From UBA6168 sp964573725 (lineage in GTDB: Bacteria > Bacteroidota > Bacteroidia > Chitinophagales > Saprospiraceae): a DNA stretch of 31,690 nucleotides. The translations under genes and the position numbers were made by a program. The stretch covers positions 1-31,690 of the forward strand of contig CAZNLJ010000050.1 of the NCBI GenBank assembly GCA_964573725.1, given 5' to 3'. Positions within the stretch are counted from its first letter, which is position 1; each line of letters begins with the position of its first letter. This document shows positions 7,954-17,307 of the stretch, in pieces. The notes under the pieces were generated by a model that saw only the letters and a list, made by a program, of their open reading frames with translations, ran no database searches and was not told the DNA's origin.

Positions 7954-8574
7954 ATGAAGACCCTGCTGCTGCTGTTGCCTATCCTGTACCTATCCGCCTG
8001 CGGGCAGCCTGCCGCCGACGGCGGGTCCGATCCGGCAAATGCCAACATGCCGCCACCTGCCCTGACTGCGCTTTTCGACCCGCAGATCGTCGTGAAACTC
8101 CATTGCTTCGCCAAACCGGACAACGAAATGCCCCAGGACTATCCCTACCAAGGCACCCCCATCCCGGAAACCCTGCTGCCCGGACTGGACAGTGCCTTGG
8201 CCCGGCCCGGCGGCAGCCCGGTCCTCGCCTGCTATTTCCTGGAAAACGACGACTCCTACGTCATCCGCAAAGGGAACACCCTGTTGCTCGCCCGTTGGAA
8301 CGGGGAACGCCAGGTCCTCGAAAAGGAACTCGACCTCTCCTACCGGGTCTGTGCGGCCGCAGGAGCCTGCGAAATGCAGGATGCCTGGCTCATCGACATC
8401 GATGACAACCGCGTGCTGGAACTGGTCCTCCGCAAACAACAACGCGATGCGGACGGCAAGGTGACGCTGGACGTCTTCCAGGTGCTGGCGCGCGGTGCCG
8501 ATAAACGCTTCGCGGAAGCCTCCGCGGACTTGGCCGGGCTGGCTCCCCCGGACCGCTATGTCATGCGCCACTGA
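7954..8574 (+). CDS. Hypothetical lipoprotein
   Basis: A 206-residue protein beginning MKTLLLLLPILYLSACGQP, a signal peptide with the lipobox LSAC, so the mature protein should start at C16 with an acylated cysteine. The rest is a globular domain of about 170 residues with alternating strands (CYFLENDDSYVIRKGNTLLL, AWLIDIDDNRVLELVLRKQQ), which resembles a repeat-type beta domain around an Asp-rich loop (DIDDNR). I do not recognise the family. ATG 7954 is chosen over upstream in-frame starts because it gives the signal peptide and lies just after a consensus promoter. Confidence 0.75.
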   Translation: MKTLLLLLPILYLSACGQPAADGGSDPANANMPPPALTALFDPQIVVKLHCFAKPDNEMPQDYPYQGTPIPETLLPGLDSALARPGGSPVLACYFLENDDSYVIRKGNTLLLARWNGERQVLEKELDLSYRVCAAAGACEMQDAWLIDIDDNRVLELVLRKQQRDADGKVTLDVFQVLARGADKRFAEASADLAGLAPPDRYVMRH

Positions 8575-8692
8575 CCCCAAACCATCCCGACCACGGACGA
8601 TCCATCCATCCCGGGGCCCCGTTGGTGCCTGCTTCGGTCAGGAAGCCGGCGCCTCCCGCCGCCCGATATCACCCGCTAAAAAAAAATCCTCC

Positions 8693-10366
8693 ATGGCTGA
8701 ATTGGAAAAAACGCGGCCCCGTACGGCCTACTTCTGTATGGAATACGGCTTGCATACGGACTTCAAGTCCTATGCCGGCGGTCTTGGCATCCTCGCCGGC
8801 GATTACCTCAAAGGGGCGCACGACCACGGATTCCCCATCGTCGGCATCGGTATCAAATGGAAACAAGGTTATGTCGAACAGCGGATCGACGACCAGGGGC
8901 AACCCTACGATGCCTACCATAATTACCGATACGACTTCCTGGAGGATACCGGCGTGGCGGTGGATGTCTCCATCCGGAACCGCAATGTCCGTTGCAAGGT
9001 CTGGAAAACGACGGCCTTCGGCAACGCCCCCCTCTACCTCCTGGATACGGACATCCCGGAAAATGCGGACAACTGGATCACCGGACAACTTTACGGATGG
9101 TTCGGGGAAGAAAGGATCGCCCAGGAAATGGTCCTCGGCATCGGCGGCGTCCGGGCCCTGCGGGCCTTGGGCATCGACGTGGATGTATATCATTTCAACG
9201 AAGGACATGCCCTGTTCGCGGGGTTCGAACTCCTCCGGGAAGCGATGGAAGGGGTACCCTCCGGAAAAACGGGCAAGACCACCAAAGGTTTGTCGTTTAA
9301 GAAAGCCTGGCGGTCGGTCCGCGAAAAGATCGTGTTCACCACCCATACTCCCGTGGTACAGGGCAATGAGAGCCACCCCATCGACCGGCTCCTCTACATG
9401 GGCGCAAACCTCTGCCTTTCTGCCAAACAACTGGAAAAATTGGGAGGCGAGCCTTTCAACATGACGGTCGGCGCCCTCCGCCTCTCCCGGGCTGCCAATG
9501 CGGTCGCTCAACTCCATGGGGAGACCGCACGGAAAATGTGGGAACATGTCGACAAGAAACCGGATATCATCGCCATCACCAACGCCATCCACCTCCCCAC
9601 CTGGGTGGACGACAACATGCTGAAAGCGGCCCGGCGGAAAGGTGGCGACCTTTGGAAACCCCACCAGGAAAACAAGAAGGCCCTGCTGGACCTGGTCTTC
9701 CGCCGGACCGGGGTCCGACTCAACGCCAACAAACTGCTGCTCGGCTTTTCCCGGCGGGCGGTCGCCTACAAACGCAGCGACCTGATCTTCCGCGATCCGG
9801 ATGTCATGAATCCCCTGTTGCAACAACAGACCGTGCAGATTGTCTTCTCCGGAAAATCGCATCCGCTGGACGACGGCGGCAAGGCCATCGTCGCCAACCT
9901 GGTGGACATGCAGAAACGGTATCCCAAATCCGTGGTTTTCCTGCCCGATTACGACATGACCATCGGCGCGGCGCTCACCCGGGGCTCCGATGTCTGGCTG
10001 AACAACCCCATCCGTCCCATGGAGGCCAGCGGCACCTCCGGCATGAAGGCGGCCATGAACGGGGTCCTCAATTTCAGCATCCTGGACGGCTGGTGGCCGG
10101 AAGCTTGCCAGCACGGCATCAACGGTTGGCAGTTCGGGGATGCCTTCGAACACCCCGATCCCGCCGTACAGGACGAACACGACCTGCGGGCCTTGTACCA
10201 GGTGCTCACCGCCGAAGTGATCCCCACCTACTACGAACACCGCCGCCAATGGCTGGATATGATGCGGGCCAGCATCCTCGGCACCATGGAACAGTTCTCC
10301 GTACAGCGGATGTTGTCCGAATATTACCAATTGTTGTACGAACCGGCGGATCGATCCGCCGACTGA
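8693..10366 (+). CDS. glgP: Alpha-glucan phosphorylase (GT35)
   Basis: A 557-residue glycogen/maltodextrin phosphorylase of the short bacterial type. It releases glucose-1-phosphate from alpha-1,4-glucans with phosphate. The N-terminus RTAYFCMEYGLHTDFKSYAGGLGILAGDYLK is the phosphorylase substrate/phosphate region. DVYHFNEGHALF and TTHTPV are conserved catalytic-cleft motifs, and the PLP-binding lysine is K452 in GTSGMKAAMNGVLNFSILDGWW. It is shorter than the roughly 800-residue animal and E. coli enzymes, as expected for this subfamily. ATG 8693 follows an A-rich stretch; the frame is open further upstream only through the end of the lipoprotein gene. It is probably cytosolic and stands alone, without other glycogen genes nearby. 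Confidence 0.9.
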   Translation: MAELEKTRPRTAYFCMEYGLHTDFKSYAGGLGILAGDYLKGAHDHGFPIVGIGIKWKQGYVEQRIDDQGQPYDAYHNYRYDFLEDTGVAVDVSIRNRNVRCKVWKTTAFGNAPLYLLDTDIPENADNWITGQLYGWFGEERIAQEMVLGIGGVRALRALGIDVDVYHFNEGHALFAGFELLREAMEGVPSGKTGKTTKGLSFKKAWRSVREKIVFTTHTPVVQGNESHPIDRLLYMGANLCLSAKQLEKLGGEPFNMTVGALRLSRAANAVAQLHGETARKMWEHVDKKPDIIAITNAIHLPTWVDDNMLKAARRKGGDLWKPHQENKKALLDLVFRRTGVRLNANKLLLGFSRRAVAYKRSDLIFRDPDVMNPLLQQQTVQIVFSGKSHPLDDGGKAIVANLVDMQKRYPKSVVFLPDYDMTIGAALTRGSDVWLNNPIRPMEASGTSGMKAAMNGVLNFSILDGWWPEACQHGINGWQFGDAFEHPDPAVQDEHDLRALYQVLTAEVIPTYYEHRRQWLDMMRASILGTMEQFSVQRMLSEYYQLLYEPADRSAD

Positions 10367-10502
10367 GGTACCCTGCCGGAAGCCCGTCCCCCGACGACCT
10401 GCGGCTTGCCGCCGACGGTCGCTTGTGCACCCGCATCCGCTGTTGCCGGACGCCGGATCCAAGCACTTCCACGGACCGGATACACCCGGCTCCGGCATTG
10501 CT

Positions 10503-10510
10503 TATATTTG
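10503..10510 (+). promoter_or_regulatory. Promoter -7 box (TATATTTG) for the DUF4340 gene
   Basis: TATATTTG matches TAnnTTTG at all fixed bases, 38 nt before the DUF4340 start. A start near 10516 would leave a leader of about 30 nt. A -33 TTG at the right distance is not evident. Confidence 0.55.
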
Positions 10511-10547
10511 CCCAAACCCTTGTCTTCACCTGCAACCTTTGCCTGCT

Positions 10548-11570
10548 ATGAACAACAATAGGATCTTACTGGTGATTTTCATCCTGCTCGGGACTGCGTC
10601 CGCCTGGTACCTGTATCGCAATCTCCAAGGGTCGGATACCGCCCTCGGTTGGGATCGCAAGTTCAAGGTGGAAAATCCGGAGGAAATCGGTAAGATTTTC
10701 CTGGCGAAACGGACGGGCGAAACCACCACCATCGAAAGGAACGGCAACGAATGGAAGGTCAACGGCCGGTACAAGGCCAGCCCGAATGCGGTCGAAAACC
10801 TGCTGGAGGCCGTCACACAAGTGGAACTCAAGTTCGTGCCGCCCGTCAAGGCCGTGGAGAACTTCGGCCGCGAACTCGCCGCCAGAGGCATCAAGGTGGA
10901 AGTCTATGACCGCCGGAACCGCCTACTCAAGGCCTATTACGTCGGGGGCGTCACCCAGGATGCGCGGGGCACCGTGATGCTGATGGAAAATTCCGACCAA
11001 CCCATGGTCGTCGAAATCCCGCAAATGGAAGGACAGATCCGGACCCGATACGACCTCACCGGCGACAAATGGCGGGACCGGACGGTCTTCGGTTATCAGG
11101 ATCCCGACCGCATCCGGCAAGTGAGCGTGGCGTATCCGCAACAACGGAACAAGTCCTTCGTCCTCGACAAGGAAGCGGGCCGCTATTCCGTGCGTCCCTT
11201 CTACGACAATGTGCCGCCGCTCGACAGGCCTGTCAGCCCCGCCAGCGCCGAAGCCTATCTCTTCCAGTTCCGCAGCCTCATGGCCGAAGCCTTCGAAAAC
11301 AATATGACCGGAAAGGACTCCATCCGGCAAACGGTTCCCTTCGCCGTCATCTCCGTGACGGATGACCAGGGCAGCGTCCGGACCGCCACCCTCTTTCCGA
11401 CCTACCGCAACGATGCCTTCTCCGGAGAACGTCCCACCGATATCGTGGAACGCTATTACGCAGACCTCAATACCGGCGACTGGATGCTGGTCCAGCACCA
11501 TGTCTTCCAAAAGATATTCTGGCCCTACGAATCGTTGCTCGAACCGCCCGGCAATGACCTGAAGAATTGA
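10548..11570 (+). CDS. DUF4340 domain-containing protein
   Basis: A 340-residue protein with one N-terminal membrane anchor (residues 5-22) and a large extracytoplasmic region. The segment IGKIFLAKRTGETTTIERNGNEWKVNGRYKASPNAVENLLEAV is the DUF4340 repeat unit (ligand-like beta strands followed by a helix). In other bacteria DUF4340 proteins sit beside ABC-2 transporters of the gliding or auxiliary type, but none is present here. Function unknown. The start ATG 10548 is preceded by a consensus -7 box; the GH20 gene follows after 29 nt, so the two may form one transcript. Confidence 0.75.
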   Translation: MNNNRILLVIFILLGTASAWYLYRNLQGSDTALGWDRKFKVENPEEIGKIFLAKRTGETTTIERNGNEWKVNGRYKASPNAVENLLEAVTQVELKFVPPVKAVENFGRELAARGIKVEVYDRRNRLLKAYYVGGVTQDARGTVMLMENSDQPMVVEIPQMEGQIRTRYDLTGDKWRDRTVFGYQDPDRIRQVSVAYPQQRNKSFVLDKEAGRYSVRPFYDNVPPLDRPVSPASAEAYLFQFRSLMAEAFENNMTGKDSIRQTVPFAVISVTDDQGSVRTATLFPTYRNDAFSGERPTDIVERYYADLNTGDWMLVQHHVFQKIFWPYESLLEPPGNDLKN

Positions 11571-11599
11571 TTCACCATCCTTTCAATCCATATCCGCTC

Positions 11600-13486
11600 A
11601 TGAAATCTTATCTGTCCGCCGCCCTGCTGCTGGCCTGTGCCGCCCTGCCTGCGCAGGAATCACTGCCCGCCCTCATTCCCGCTCCGGTGGAAATGGTGGT
11701 CGGCAAAGGCGTATTCACGCTGCAAGCTTCCACCACCATCGGTTACAACCAACCGGAAGCCCGGTCCACCGCCCAACAATTGGCGGCACAACTCCGGACA
11801 CCGACCGGATTCTCCCTGGCGGTGGACGCCGCCCGGAATGCCGATGTACAGTTCCTGCTCCTCGAACGTCCGGAAGCCGTCCTCGGCACCGAAGGTTACA
11901 TCCTCGACGTCAGCCCCAGGAAGGTGGTCATCTCCGCCAACCGGCCGGCCGGTTTGTTCTACGGGATGCAGTCCTTCCTGCAACTCCTTCCGCCTGCCGT
12001 CGCATCCAGTACCCGTACGGATGCCGCCTGGACCGCGCCTGCCGTCCGGGTGAAGGATTACCCGCGCTTCCCGTGGCGCGGCATCATGCTGGATGTCAGC
12101 CGGCACTTCTTCTCGAAAGCGGATGTCATGGCCTTCATTGACCAGATGGCCCGCTACAAGTACAATACTTTCCACTGGCACCTGACCGACGACAACGGCT
12201 GGCGCATCGAAATCAAATCCCTGCCCGAACTGACCTCCGTCGGTGCCTGGCGCGTCGACCGGGCCGGCCATTTCGGCGACCGCGCCGCGCCCCGGCCCGG
12301 AGAACCTGCCACGTACGGCGGATTCTATACCCAGGAGGACATCCGCGAAGTCGTCCGCTTCGCCGCCGAACGACACGTTACCATCGTTCCGGAAATCGAC
12401 GTGCCCGGCCATAGCATGGCTGCGCTCGCCGCATATCCGGAACTGAGCTGCACCGGCGATACCAGCATCCGCGTCAATCCCGGCACCCCTTTCGCGGAGT
12501 GGTACGGCAACGGGACCTTCCGCATGCTGCTGGACAATACCCTCAACCCTTCCGATGAAAATGTCTACGTGTTCCTGGAAAAAGTCTTCACCGAGGTGGC
12601 GGAACTGTTTCCCAATCCCTACATCCATGTGGGTGGGGACGAGTGCTACAAAGGCTTCTGGAAGGAAAATCCCGGCTGCCAGGCCCTGATGAAAAAAATC
12701 AATACCCGACATGTGGAGGACCTCCAGGGCTACTTCATGGGCCGCGTGGAGGAAATCCTGCAAAAAAAAGGTAAGAAACTGCTGGGCTGGGACGAAATCC
12801 TCGAAGGCGGCATCTCCCCCGATGCCACCGTCATGAGCTGGCGCGGTGTCAAGGGCGGTATCGAAGCCGCCCAACTCGGCCATGATGTCGTGATGACCCC
12901 CACCACCTACGCATACATCGATTTCAACCAGGGCGACCAGACGGTCGACCCTCCTGTCTACGCCGGGCTGCGTATCACCACCGCCTACAGCTTCGAACCG
13001 GTCCCCCCGGGTGTGGATGCCAAATATATCCTCGGCGGCCAGGCCAACTTGTGGACGGAACAAATCCCCACCCTGCGCCATGCGGAATACATGACCTGGC
13101 CCCGCGGATGGGCACTCTCGGAAGTGTACTGGTCCCCTCCTTCCAAAAAGGACTGGAACGCTTTCGTCCCCCGGATGGAAGCCCACTTCGAAAGGTTCGA
13201 CCAGGCCGGCATCCATTATGCCCGGGCGGTGTACGACCCGATCGTCCAAACACGCCGGACGGACGGCGGCCTCCTCCTCGAGATGCGCAGCGAAATCCCC
13301 GGTATCGACATCCATTATTCCATCGATGACACGATGCCGGATCGGTATTCCCCCCGCTATTCCGAACCGTTCACCCTCCCGGAAGGCCCCGTCACCGTCC
13401 GCGTCCAGGCCTATCGCCAGGGAAAGCCGATCGGACACCTGATCACGCTGGACCAGCAATCCCTCCAAGGGCGGGCTGGCCGCTGA
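11600..13486 (+). CDS. GH20 beta-N-acetylhexosaminidase
   Basis: A 628-residue secreted glycosidase that removes terminal GlcNAc/GalNAc from chitin oligosaccharides, glycans or muropeptides. A signal peptide (residues 1-19, cleavage after PAQ) is followed by the GH20b domain (about 22-150) and the catalytic barrel from YPRFPWRGIMLDVSRHFF onward. HWHLTDDNGWR (from H192) and HVGGDECYKGF (from H343) are visible; D347-E348 are the substrate-assisted catalytic pair. The C-terminal part (about 555-620, GLLLEMRSEIPGIDIHYSIDDTMPDRYSPRY) is a chitobiase C-terminal beta-sandwich domain. No T9SS domain or lipobox is present, so a periplasmic location is likely. The start is placed at ATG 11600 for the signal peptide. 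Confidence 0.92.
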   Translation: MKSYLSAALLLACAALPAQESLPALIPAPVEMVVGKGVFTLQASTTIGYNQPEARSTAQQLAAQLRTPTGFSLAVDAARNADVQFLLLERPEAVLGTEGYILDVSPRKVVISANRPAGLFYGMQSFLQLLPPAVASSTRTDAAWTAPAVRVKDYPRFPWRGIMLDVSRHFFSKADVMAFIDQMARYKYNTFHWHLTDDNGWRIEIKSLPELTSVGAWRVDRAGHFGDRAAPRPGEPATYGGFYTQEDIREVVRFAAERHVTIVPEIDVPGHSMAALAAYPELSCTGDTSIRVNPGTPFAEWYGNGTFRMLLDNTLNPSDENVYVFLEKVFTEVAELFPNPYIHVGGDECYKGFWKENPGCQALMKKINTRHVEDLQGYFMGRVEEILQKKGKKLLGWDEILEGGISPDATVMSWRGVKGGIEAAQLGHDVVMTPTTYAYIDFNQGDQTVDPPVYAGLRITTAYSFEPVPPGVDAKYILGGQANLWTEQIPTLRHAEYMTWPRGWALSEVYWSPPSKKDWNAFVPRMEAHFERFDQAGIHYARAVYDPIVQTRRTDGGLLLEMRSEIPGIDIHYSIDDTMPDRYSPRYSEPFTLPEGPVTVRVQAYRQGKPIGHLITLDQQSLQGRAGR

Positions 13487-13502
13487 CGGACGCCCGAACA
13501 AG

Positions 13503-13534
13503 GCCGGCCGGGATGCCCCTCCATCCCGGCCGGC
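13503..13534 (+). terminator. Strong hairpin after the GH20 gene
   Basis: A perfect 13-bp stem GCCGGCCGGGATG/CATCCCGGCCGGC with loop CCCCTC starts 17 nt after the GH20 stop. There is no immediate T-run, so termination may be inefficient or Rho-assisted; the stem itself is very stable. Confidence 0.55.
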
Positions 13535-13601
13535 ATCGGGCAAGCCGTGCCTGCTGTCCCACTTTTTGCGTCCCACCCTGCGGATTTTCCTTTTTTTTTC
13601 C

Positions 13602-13609
13602 TAAATATG
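13602..13609 (+). promoter_or_regulatory. Candidate -7 box (TAAATATG)
   Basis: TAAATATG differs from TAnnTTTG at one fixed base and lies 46 nt before the small membrane protein gene, after a T-rich tract. It is the best promoter candidate in this gap. Confidence 0.35.
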
Positions 13610-13654
13610 TCCTGGTTTTCTACCCGGACACCATCACCTACCGAAAACTCCGCC

Positions 13655-14185
13655 ATGAAAAATAGAATCATTGCCGTCGCCGTCTCGGGCATCCTCCTCT
13701 TCCTCTGGCAATTCCTTTCCTTTGCCGCGCTCAACCTGCACGGAGCTGAGACCGGCTACACCGACCGCCAGGATACCCTGCTGGCGACCTTGTCCACCGA
13801 ACTGGTACCCGGCAATTATCTCCTGCCGCAGGCGGCACCCGGGGAGGATCCGCAATCTTTCCTGGCAAAAGCCCATGGCCAGGCCTGGGCCCGAATCGAA
13901 TACCACGCCGCCCTGGACACCGGCATGGCCAAACCGATGTTGCGCAGCCTCACCGCCGACCTGGTCGCTGCCGCGCTGCTGGTCTGGCTGCTGCTGCAAC
14001 TGCCCGTCGTCACCATCGGCATCGCCGTCCGGAACAGCCTCGCCGTCGGCGGCATTGCCTTTCTGACCATCCCCTACCTGGACAGCAGCTGGTTCGACAA
14101 TGATTCCCTGCCCTACCTGATCGACTGGGCCGCACAGTGGGGCATCGTCGGCCTCTGGCTGGGTTGGTGGATGCGCCGCCGTTAA
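13655..14185 (+). CDS. Hypothetical membrane protein
   Basis: A 176-residue protein with one N-terminal membrane segment (residues 5-24), an extracytoplasmic loop of about 80 residues (35-105), and two or three C-terminal membrane segments ending in the positively charged WMRRR. I do not recognise a family with certainty; the layout resembles small conserved membrane proteins of Bacteroidota. It sits alone between a strong hairpin and the PLP decarboxylase gene, which follows after 40 nt and may be co-transcribed. Confidence 0.65.
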   Translation: MKNRIIAVAVSGILLFLWQFLSFAALNLHGAETGYTDRQDTLLATLSTELVPGNYLLPQAAPGEDPQSFLAKAHGQAWARIEYHAALDTGMAKPMLRSLTADLVAAALLVWLLLQLPVVTIGIAVRNSLAVGGIAFLTIPYLDSSWFDNDSLPYLIDWAAQWGIVGLWLGWWMRRR

Positions 14186-14225
14186 GCACCGGCACCCGCC
14201 GAACCCCCGGCGTAACACAAAAACA

Positions 14226-15902
14226 ATGCAAATGGAATCAGTTTTCCCGCCCTGGACGGAAAAGGCGGACTTACCTGCCTTGCAAAAGACCTTCGGTTCT
14301 CCGGTCTGGCTCGTGGACAAAGACCAATTGCTGGACAACCTGCATGCGTTCCGCACATTCACCGGAAACCCCGCACAAGTGCTCTACCCGGTCAAGGCCA
14401 ATCCGGCACCCGCCGTCCTGCACATCCTGGGAAACGCCGGTGCAGGTGCGGATTGTGCCAATGCCCAGGAGGTCGACCTGGCCTTGTTGGCCGGCATCCC
14501 ATACCGCCATATCGTCTACAACACCCCGTTCCAGGACATGGCCTATTGCGTGCACTTGTTGGCCGAAGGGGCTACCGTGGTACTCGACGACCCGGCCGCC
14601 ATCCGAGCGGTCGCCCCGGTTGCCGACACCCTGCCGGGAAAGGTTTGGCTGCGCATCAACCCGATGCTCGACGCCTCCTATGAACGGTCGGAAAAGAACC
14701 AGGAACTCATGGCCCACGGCGGTGCGTCCTCCAAATTCGGCGTTCCGGAGGAACAGGTGCCGCCCCTCCTGGCGGAGACCGGCCTTACGGTCGACGGACT
14801 GCACCTGCATGTAGGCACGCAGATGGACAACCTGGACACCTTCCGCCGGGCGCTGGCCAAACTTCACGAATGGGCAGACCGCCTCCGGGAATGGGGACAC
14901 CCCGTCCAGGACCTGGATATCGGCGGCGGACTCGGTATCGCTTTCACCCCCGGACAGGCCTTCCCGCAGCTGGCTGATTGGACAAGTTGCCTGAATGACC
15001 TGCGGAAAGCGGGGTACCGTTATTATGCCGAACCCGGCCATGCCCTGGTCGGCAATGCCGTCGGCTTGCTCGTCACCCTGCTGACCAAAAAGGATTCCCG
15101 ACACAAGACCTGGGGCATCGTCGATGCCGGGACAGACCAGCTCGCCAAGGTGACCCTCCTACATTGGCCGCATACCATTTTGGACCATCGGAACAAACCC
15201 CTCCCATTCCAGGGTGAGGACGCCCTCGCCGGACCGCTCTGCTTTGCCGGTGATACCTTGCTGCCGAATACCGACCTCACCGGCCAAAACCCCGGCGATC
15301 CCCTGCTCATCACCAATGCCGGTGCCTATACCTTCGCCTTGTCCAATAACTTCAACGGCAGGACCATTCCCGCCTGGGTCTTGTTGGACGGATCCCAGGC
15401 CGTGCTCCACACCCATGCGGAACGTACCTTCAACCGGCTTTTCCTCCAACAACTCCGCTGGGACCCCACGGCGGAGAACGAGCAGCCCCCCTTGGCCGAG
15501 GAGCAGGTCCAGGCCCTGCAGAGCAGCTACCTATCCGATGAGATCAGGACCGATTCCTATACTTTCACTTCCTTTCGGCGGATCAGCGACCGTCGGTACC
15601 GTTTCCTCGCCCAGGTCCGATCTCCGGTACCCTTCGTATCCATGCCCCTCGCCATCCGCATCCTGGGGGATGCCGCCATCGTGGCCACCTTGCACGCCAT
15701 AGGCAAGGACAACAAACATGGCCCCGTCTGGGGAAAAAAGCTGGAGCTGGAATACCAGGGCACCATCCCCAGCGACAAGCCCCTTACAGCCGACCTTTTC
15801 CTGAGTGCAATCACGACCAACCGAAAGGGTAAATCCAGGTTGTTCGTCGGCTTCGAAACAGAGCAAGGTGATTTGACAGGCTCCCTGGTGATCTACTTGT
15901 GA
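14226..15902 (+). CDS. LysA-like PLP decarboxylase with extra C-terminal domain
   Basis: A 558-residue protein. Residues 1-425 are a fold-type III PLP decarboxylase (diaminopimelate/ornithine/carboxynorspermidine decarboxylase group). PLP lysine K57 lies in YPVKANPAP, followed by HVGTQ (H195), the phosphate-binding DIGGGLGI (G233-235), EPGHALVGN (E269) and NAGAYTFALSNNFNG near the barrel's end. About 130 residues follow (from about 430) that normal LysA proteins lack. Their strand pattern (FLAQVRSPVPFV, IVATLHAIG, GSLVIYL) suggests a hotdog-like fold, but this is inference. The substrate is uncertain: true DAP decarboxylase activity is possible but not shown. The first ATG (14226) has a second ATG two codons later. 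Confidence 0.8.
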   Translation: MQMESVFPPWTEKADLPALQKTFGSPVWLVDKDQLLDNLHAFRTFTGNPAQVLYPVKANPAPAVLHILGNAGAGADCANAQEVDLALLAGIPYRHIVYNTPFQDMAYCVHLLAEGATVVLDDPAAIRAVAPVADTLPGKVWLRINPMLDASYERSEKNQELMAHGGASSKFGVPEEQVPPLLAETGLTVDGLHLHVGTQMDNLDTFRRALAKLHEWADRLREWGHPVQDLDIGGGLGIAFTPGQAFPQLADWTSCLNDLRKAGYRYYAEPGHALVGNAVGLLVTLLTKKDSRHKTWGIVDAGTDQLAKVTLLHWPHTILDHRNKPLPFQGEDALAGPLCFAGDTLLPNTDLTGQNPGDPLLITNAGAYTFALSNNFNGRTIPAWVLLDGSQAVLHTHAERTFNRLFLQQLRWDPTAENEQPPLAEEQVQALQSSYLSDEIRTDSYTFTSFRRISDRRYRFLAQVRSPVPFVSMPLAIRILGDAAIVATLHAIGKDNKHGPVWGKKLELEYQGTIPSDKPLTADLFLSAITTNRKGKSRLFVGFETEQGDLTGSLVIYL

Positions 15903-15931
15903 GACCCGCTCCGGGAATCCGGCACCCGGTG

Positions 15932-15962
15932 TTGTCCTTTCCCTTGGAATATACTATCTTCG
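15932..15962 (+). promoter_or_regulatory. Promoter for the zinc phospholipase C-like gene
   Basis: TTG (15932-15934) and TATCTTCG (15955-15962) are 20 nt apart, the expected geometry for Bacteroidota sigma factor. The -7 box has one mismatch to TAnnTTTG. The predicted start is about 20 nt before the ATG at 15991. Confidence 0.5.
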
Positions 15963-15990
15963 TAATCCACCCTCGAAAACCATAACCGCC

Positions 15991-17226
15991 ATGAAACCTT
16001 CCTTCTGGATGACCGCTTTGGTCGTCACCCTGCTACCCCGGCAACCGGAGCCCGTCCCCGCCTGGGGCTTTTACGGGCACCGACTCATCAACCGCCAAGC
16101 CGTCTTTTCCCTGCCGCCTCCCCTTTTTTCCTATTTCAAACCTGCCATCGACTACCTGTCCGACCACGCCGTGGATGCCGACAAGCGAAGATATGCCTCC
16201 CCGCATGAAGCACCCCGGCATTACCTGGACCTCGACCGTTACGGAAGCCCCCCTTTCCCGGACCTTCCCCGACAATGGCACGATGCCATGCTGCAAATGA
16301 CGGAGTGGCGGTTTGTCGGTCCCGGCCCGGACACCATCCCCCTGTTCCGGAAACCCGTCACACCGTCCGACAGCCTGGTAGAATGGCATCCCCTGCTCCA
16401 ACCTGCACACCCCGCTCCCCCGACCCGGCGGGAACTGTCGGATTGGTTCCGGAAGACCGCCCTGCCCCGGCGCTTCGAGACTCCCTGGACCGTGCCGCAG
16501 GACAGCCTGCCCGCTTGGCTGGCTCCCCCGACCGGCTGGACAAGCGACCTGCTGCTCACCGACCGGCTTTCCGAACACGGCATCCTGCCGTACCACCTGA
16601 GCCATTCCTTGTCGCAACTCACCGATGCCTTCCGGAACCACGACCACAGCCGGATCCTCCGCCTCGCCGCGGACATGGGGCATTACATCGCCGATGCGCA
16701 CGTCCCCCTGCATACCACGGAGAATTACAACGGCCAACTGACCGGCCAGACCGGTATCCATGCCTTCTGGGAAAGCCGCCTCCCGGAACTGTTCGCCGAA
16801 GATGCCTATGATTTCTGGATTCGCCCCGCCATTTTCCTCCAGGATGCCGACGGTTTCTTCTGGCAAATCATCCTGGACAGCCATGCGCTGGTGGATTCCG
16901 TCCTGCGGACGGAACGCCTGCTGAGACAGGAATTTCCCGCGGACCGGCAGCTCTGCTTTGAAACGCGAGGACGCACTGTCGTCAAGGTCCCTTGCGAGGA
17001 CTTTTCCGAGGCCTATCACCGGCGACTCGGCAATATGGTGGAAATACGGATGCGGCAAGCCATCCGGGCGGTCGCCAGCGCCTGGTATACCGCCTGGGTA
17101 CTGGCGGGCCAGCCCGACCTGCTTTCCGGTCAATCACCCGACCTCGCCGGCGCCGACAGTACCTGGATACAATGGCAACAGGCCTATCAGCAAGGTTCCA
17201 TCCAAGGGAGGGCACATCCGGATTGA
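15991..17226 (+). CDS. Zinc-dependent phospholipase C / S1-P1 nuclease-like protein
   Basis: A 411-residue secreted protein of the zinc-dependent phospholipase C / S1-P1 nuclease superfamily. The signal peptide ends at PVPA, so the mature chain would start with W25, which in this superfamily ligates zinc through its backbone; H30 follows in WGFYGH. Further zinc ligands are visible as HxxxD (H231, D235 in GHYIADAHVPLH) and HxxxE (H257, E261 in IHAFWESRLPE). Such enzymes hydrolyse phospholipids or single-stranded nucleic acid; which one cannot be told here. It has its own promoter and is followed by a weak hairpin, so it is probably monocistronic. Confidence 0.8.
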   Translation: MKPSFWMTALVVTLLPRQPEPVPAWGFYGHRLINRQAVFSLPPPLFSYFKPAIDYLSDHAVDADKRRYASPHEAPRHYLDLDRYGSPPFPDLPRQWHDAMLQMTEWRFVGPGPDTIPLFRKPVTPSDSLVEWHPLLQPAHPAPPTRRELSDWFRKTALPRRFETPWTVPQDSLPAWLAPPTGWTSDLLLTDRLSEHGILPYHLSHSLSQLTDAFRNHDHSRILRLAADMGHYIADAHVPLHTTENYNGQLTGQTGIHAFWESRLPELFAEDAYDFWIRPAIFLQDADGFFWQIILDSHALVDSVLRTERLLRQEFPADRQLCFETRGRTVVKVPCEDFSEAYHRRLGNMVEIRMRQAIRAVASAWYTAWVLAGQPDLLSGQSPDLAGADSTWIQWQQAYQQGSIQGRAHPD

Positions 17227-17233
17227 CCGAATG

Positions 17234-17259
17234 GGGAGCTGGAACGGCTCCGCGCTCCC
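17234..17259 (+). terminator. Weak hairpin after the phospholipase-like gene
   Basis: GGGAGC/GCTCCC, 6 bp, starts 8 nt after the stop codon and is followed about 10 nt later by ATATTTT. It is a possible but weak terminator. Confidence 0.3.
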
Positions 17260-17307
17260 AACCCGATATTTTAAGCCGCTTTTTTCCGCACTCTGCGAAT
17301 GTTGAAG

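Noticed and set aside
8669..10498. Minus-strand ORF of 609 codons
   Set aside because: Antisense to the alpha-glucan phosphorylase gene, whose motifs are unmistakable.
11660..13576. Minus-strand ORF of 638 codons
   Set aside because: Exact antisense of the GH20 gene, with Gly/Asp/Val-rich shadow composition and no domain.
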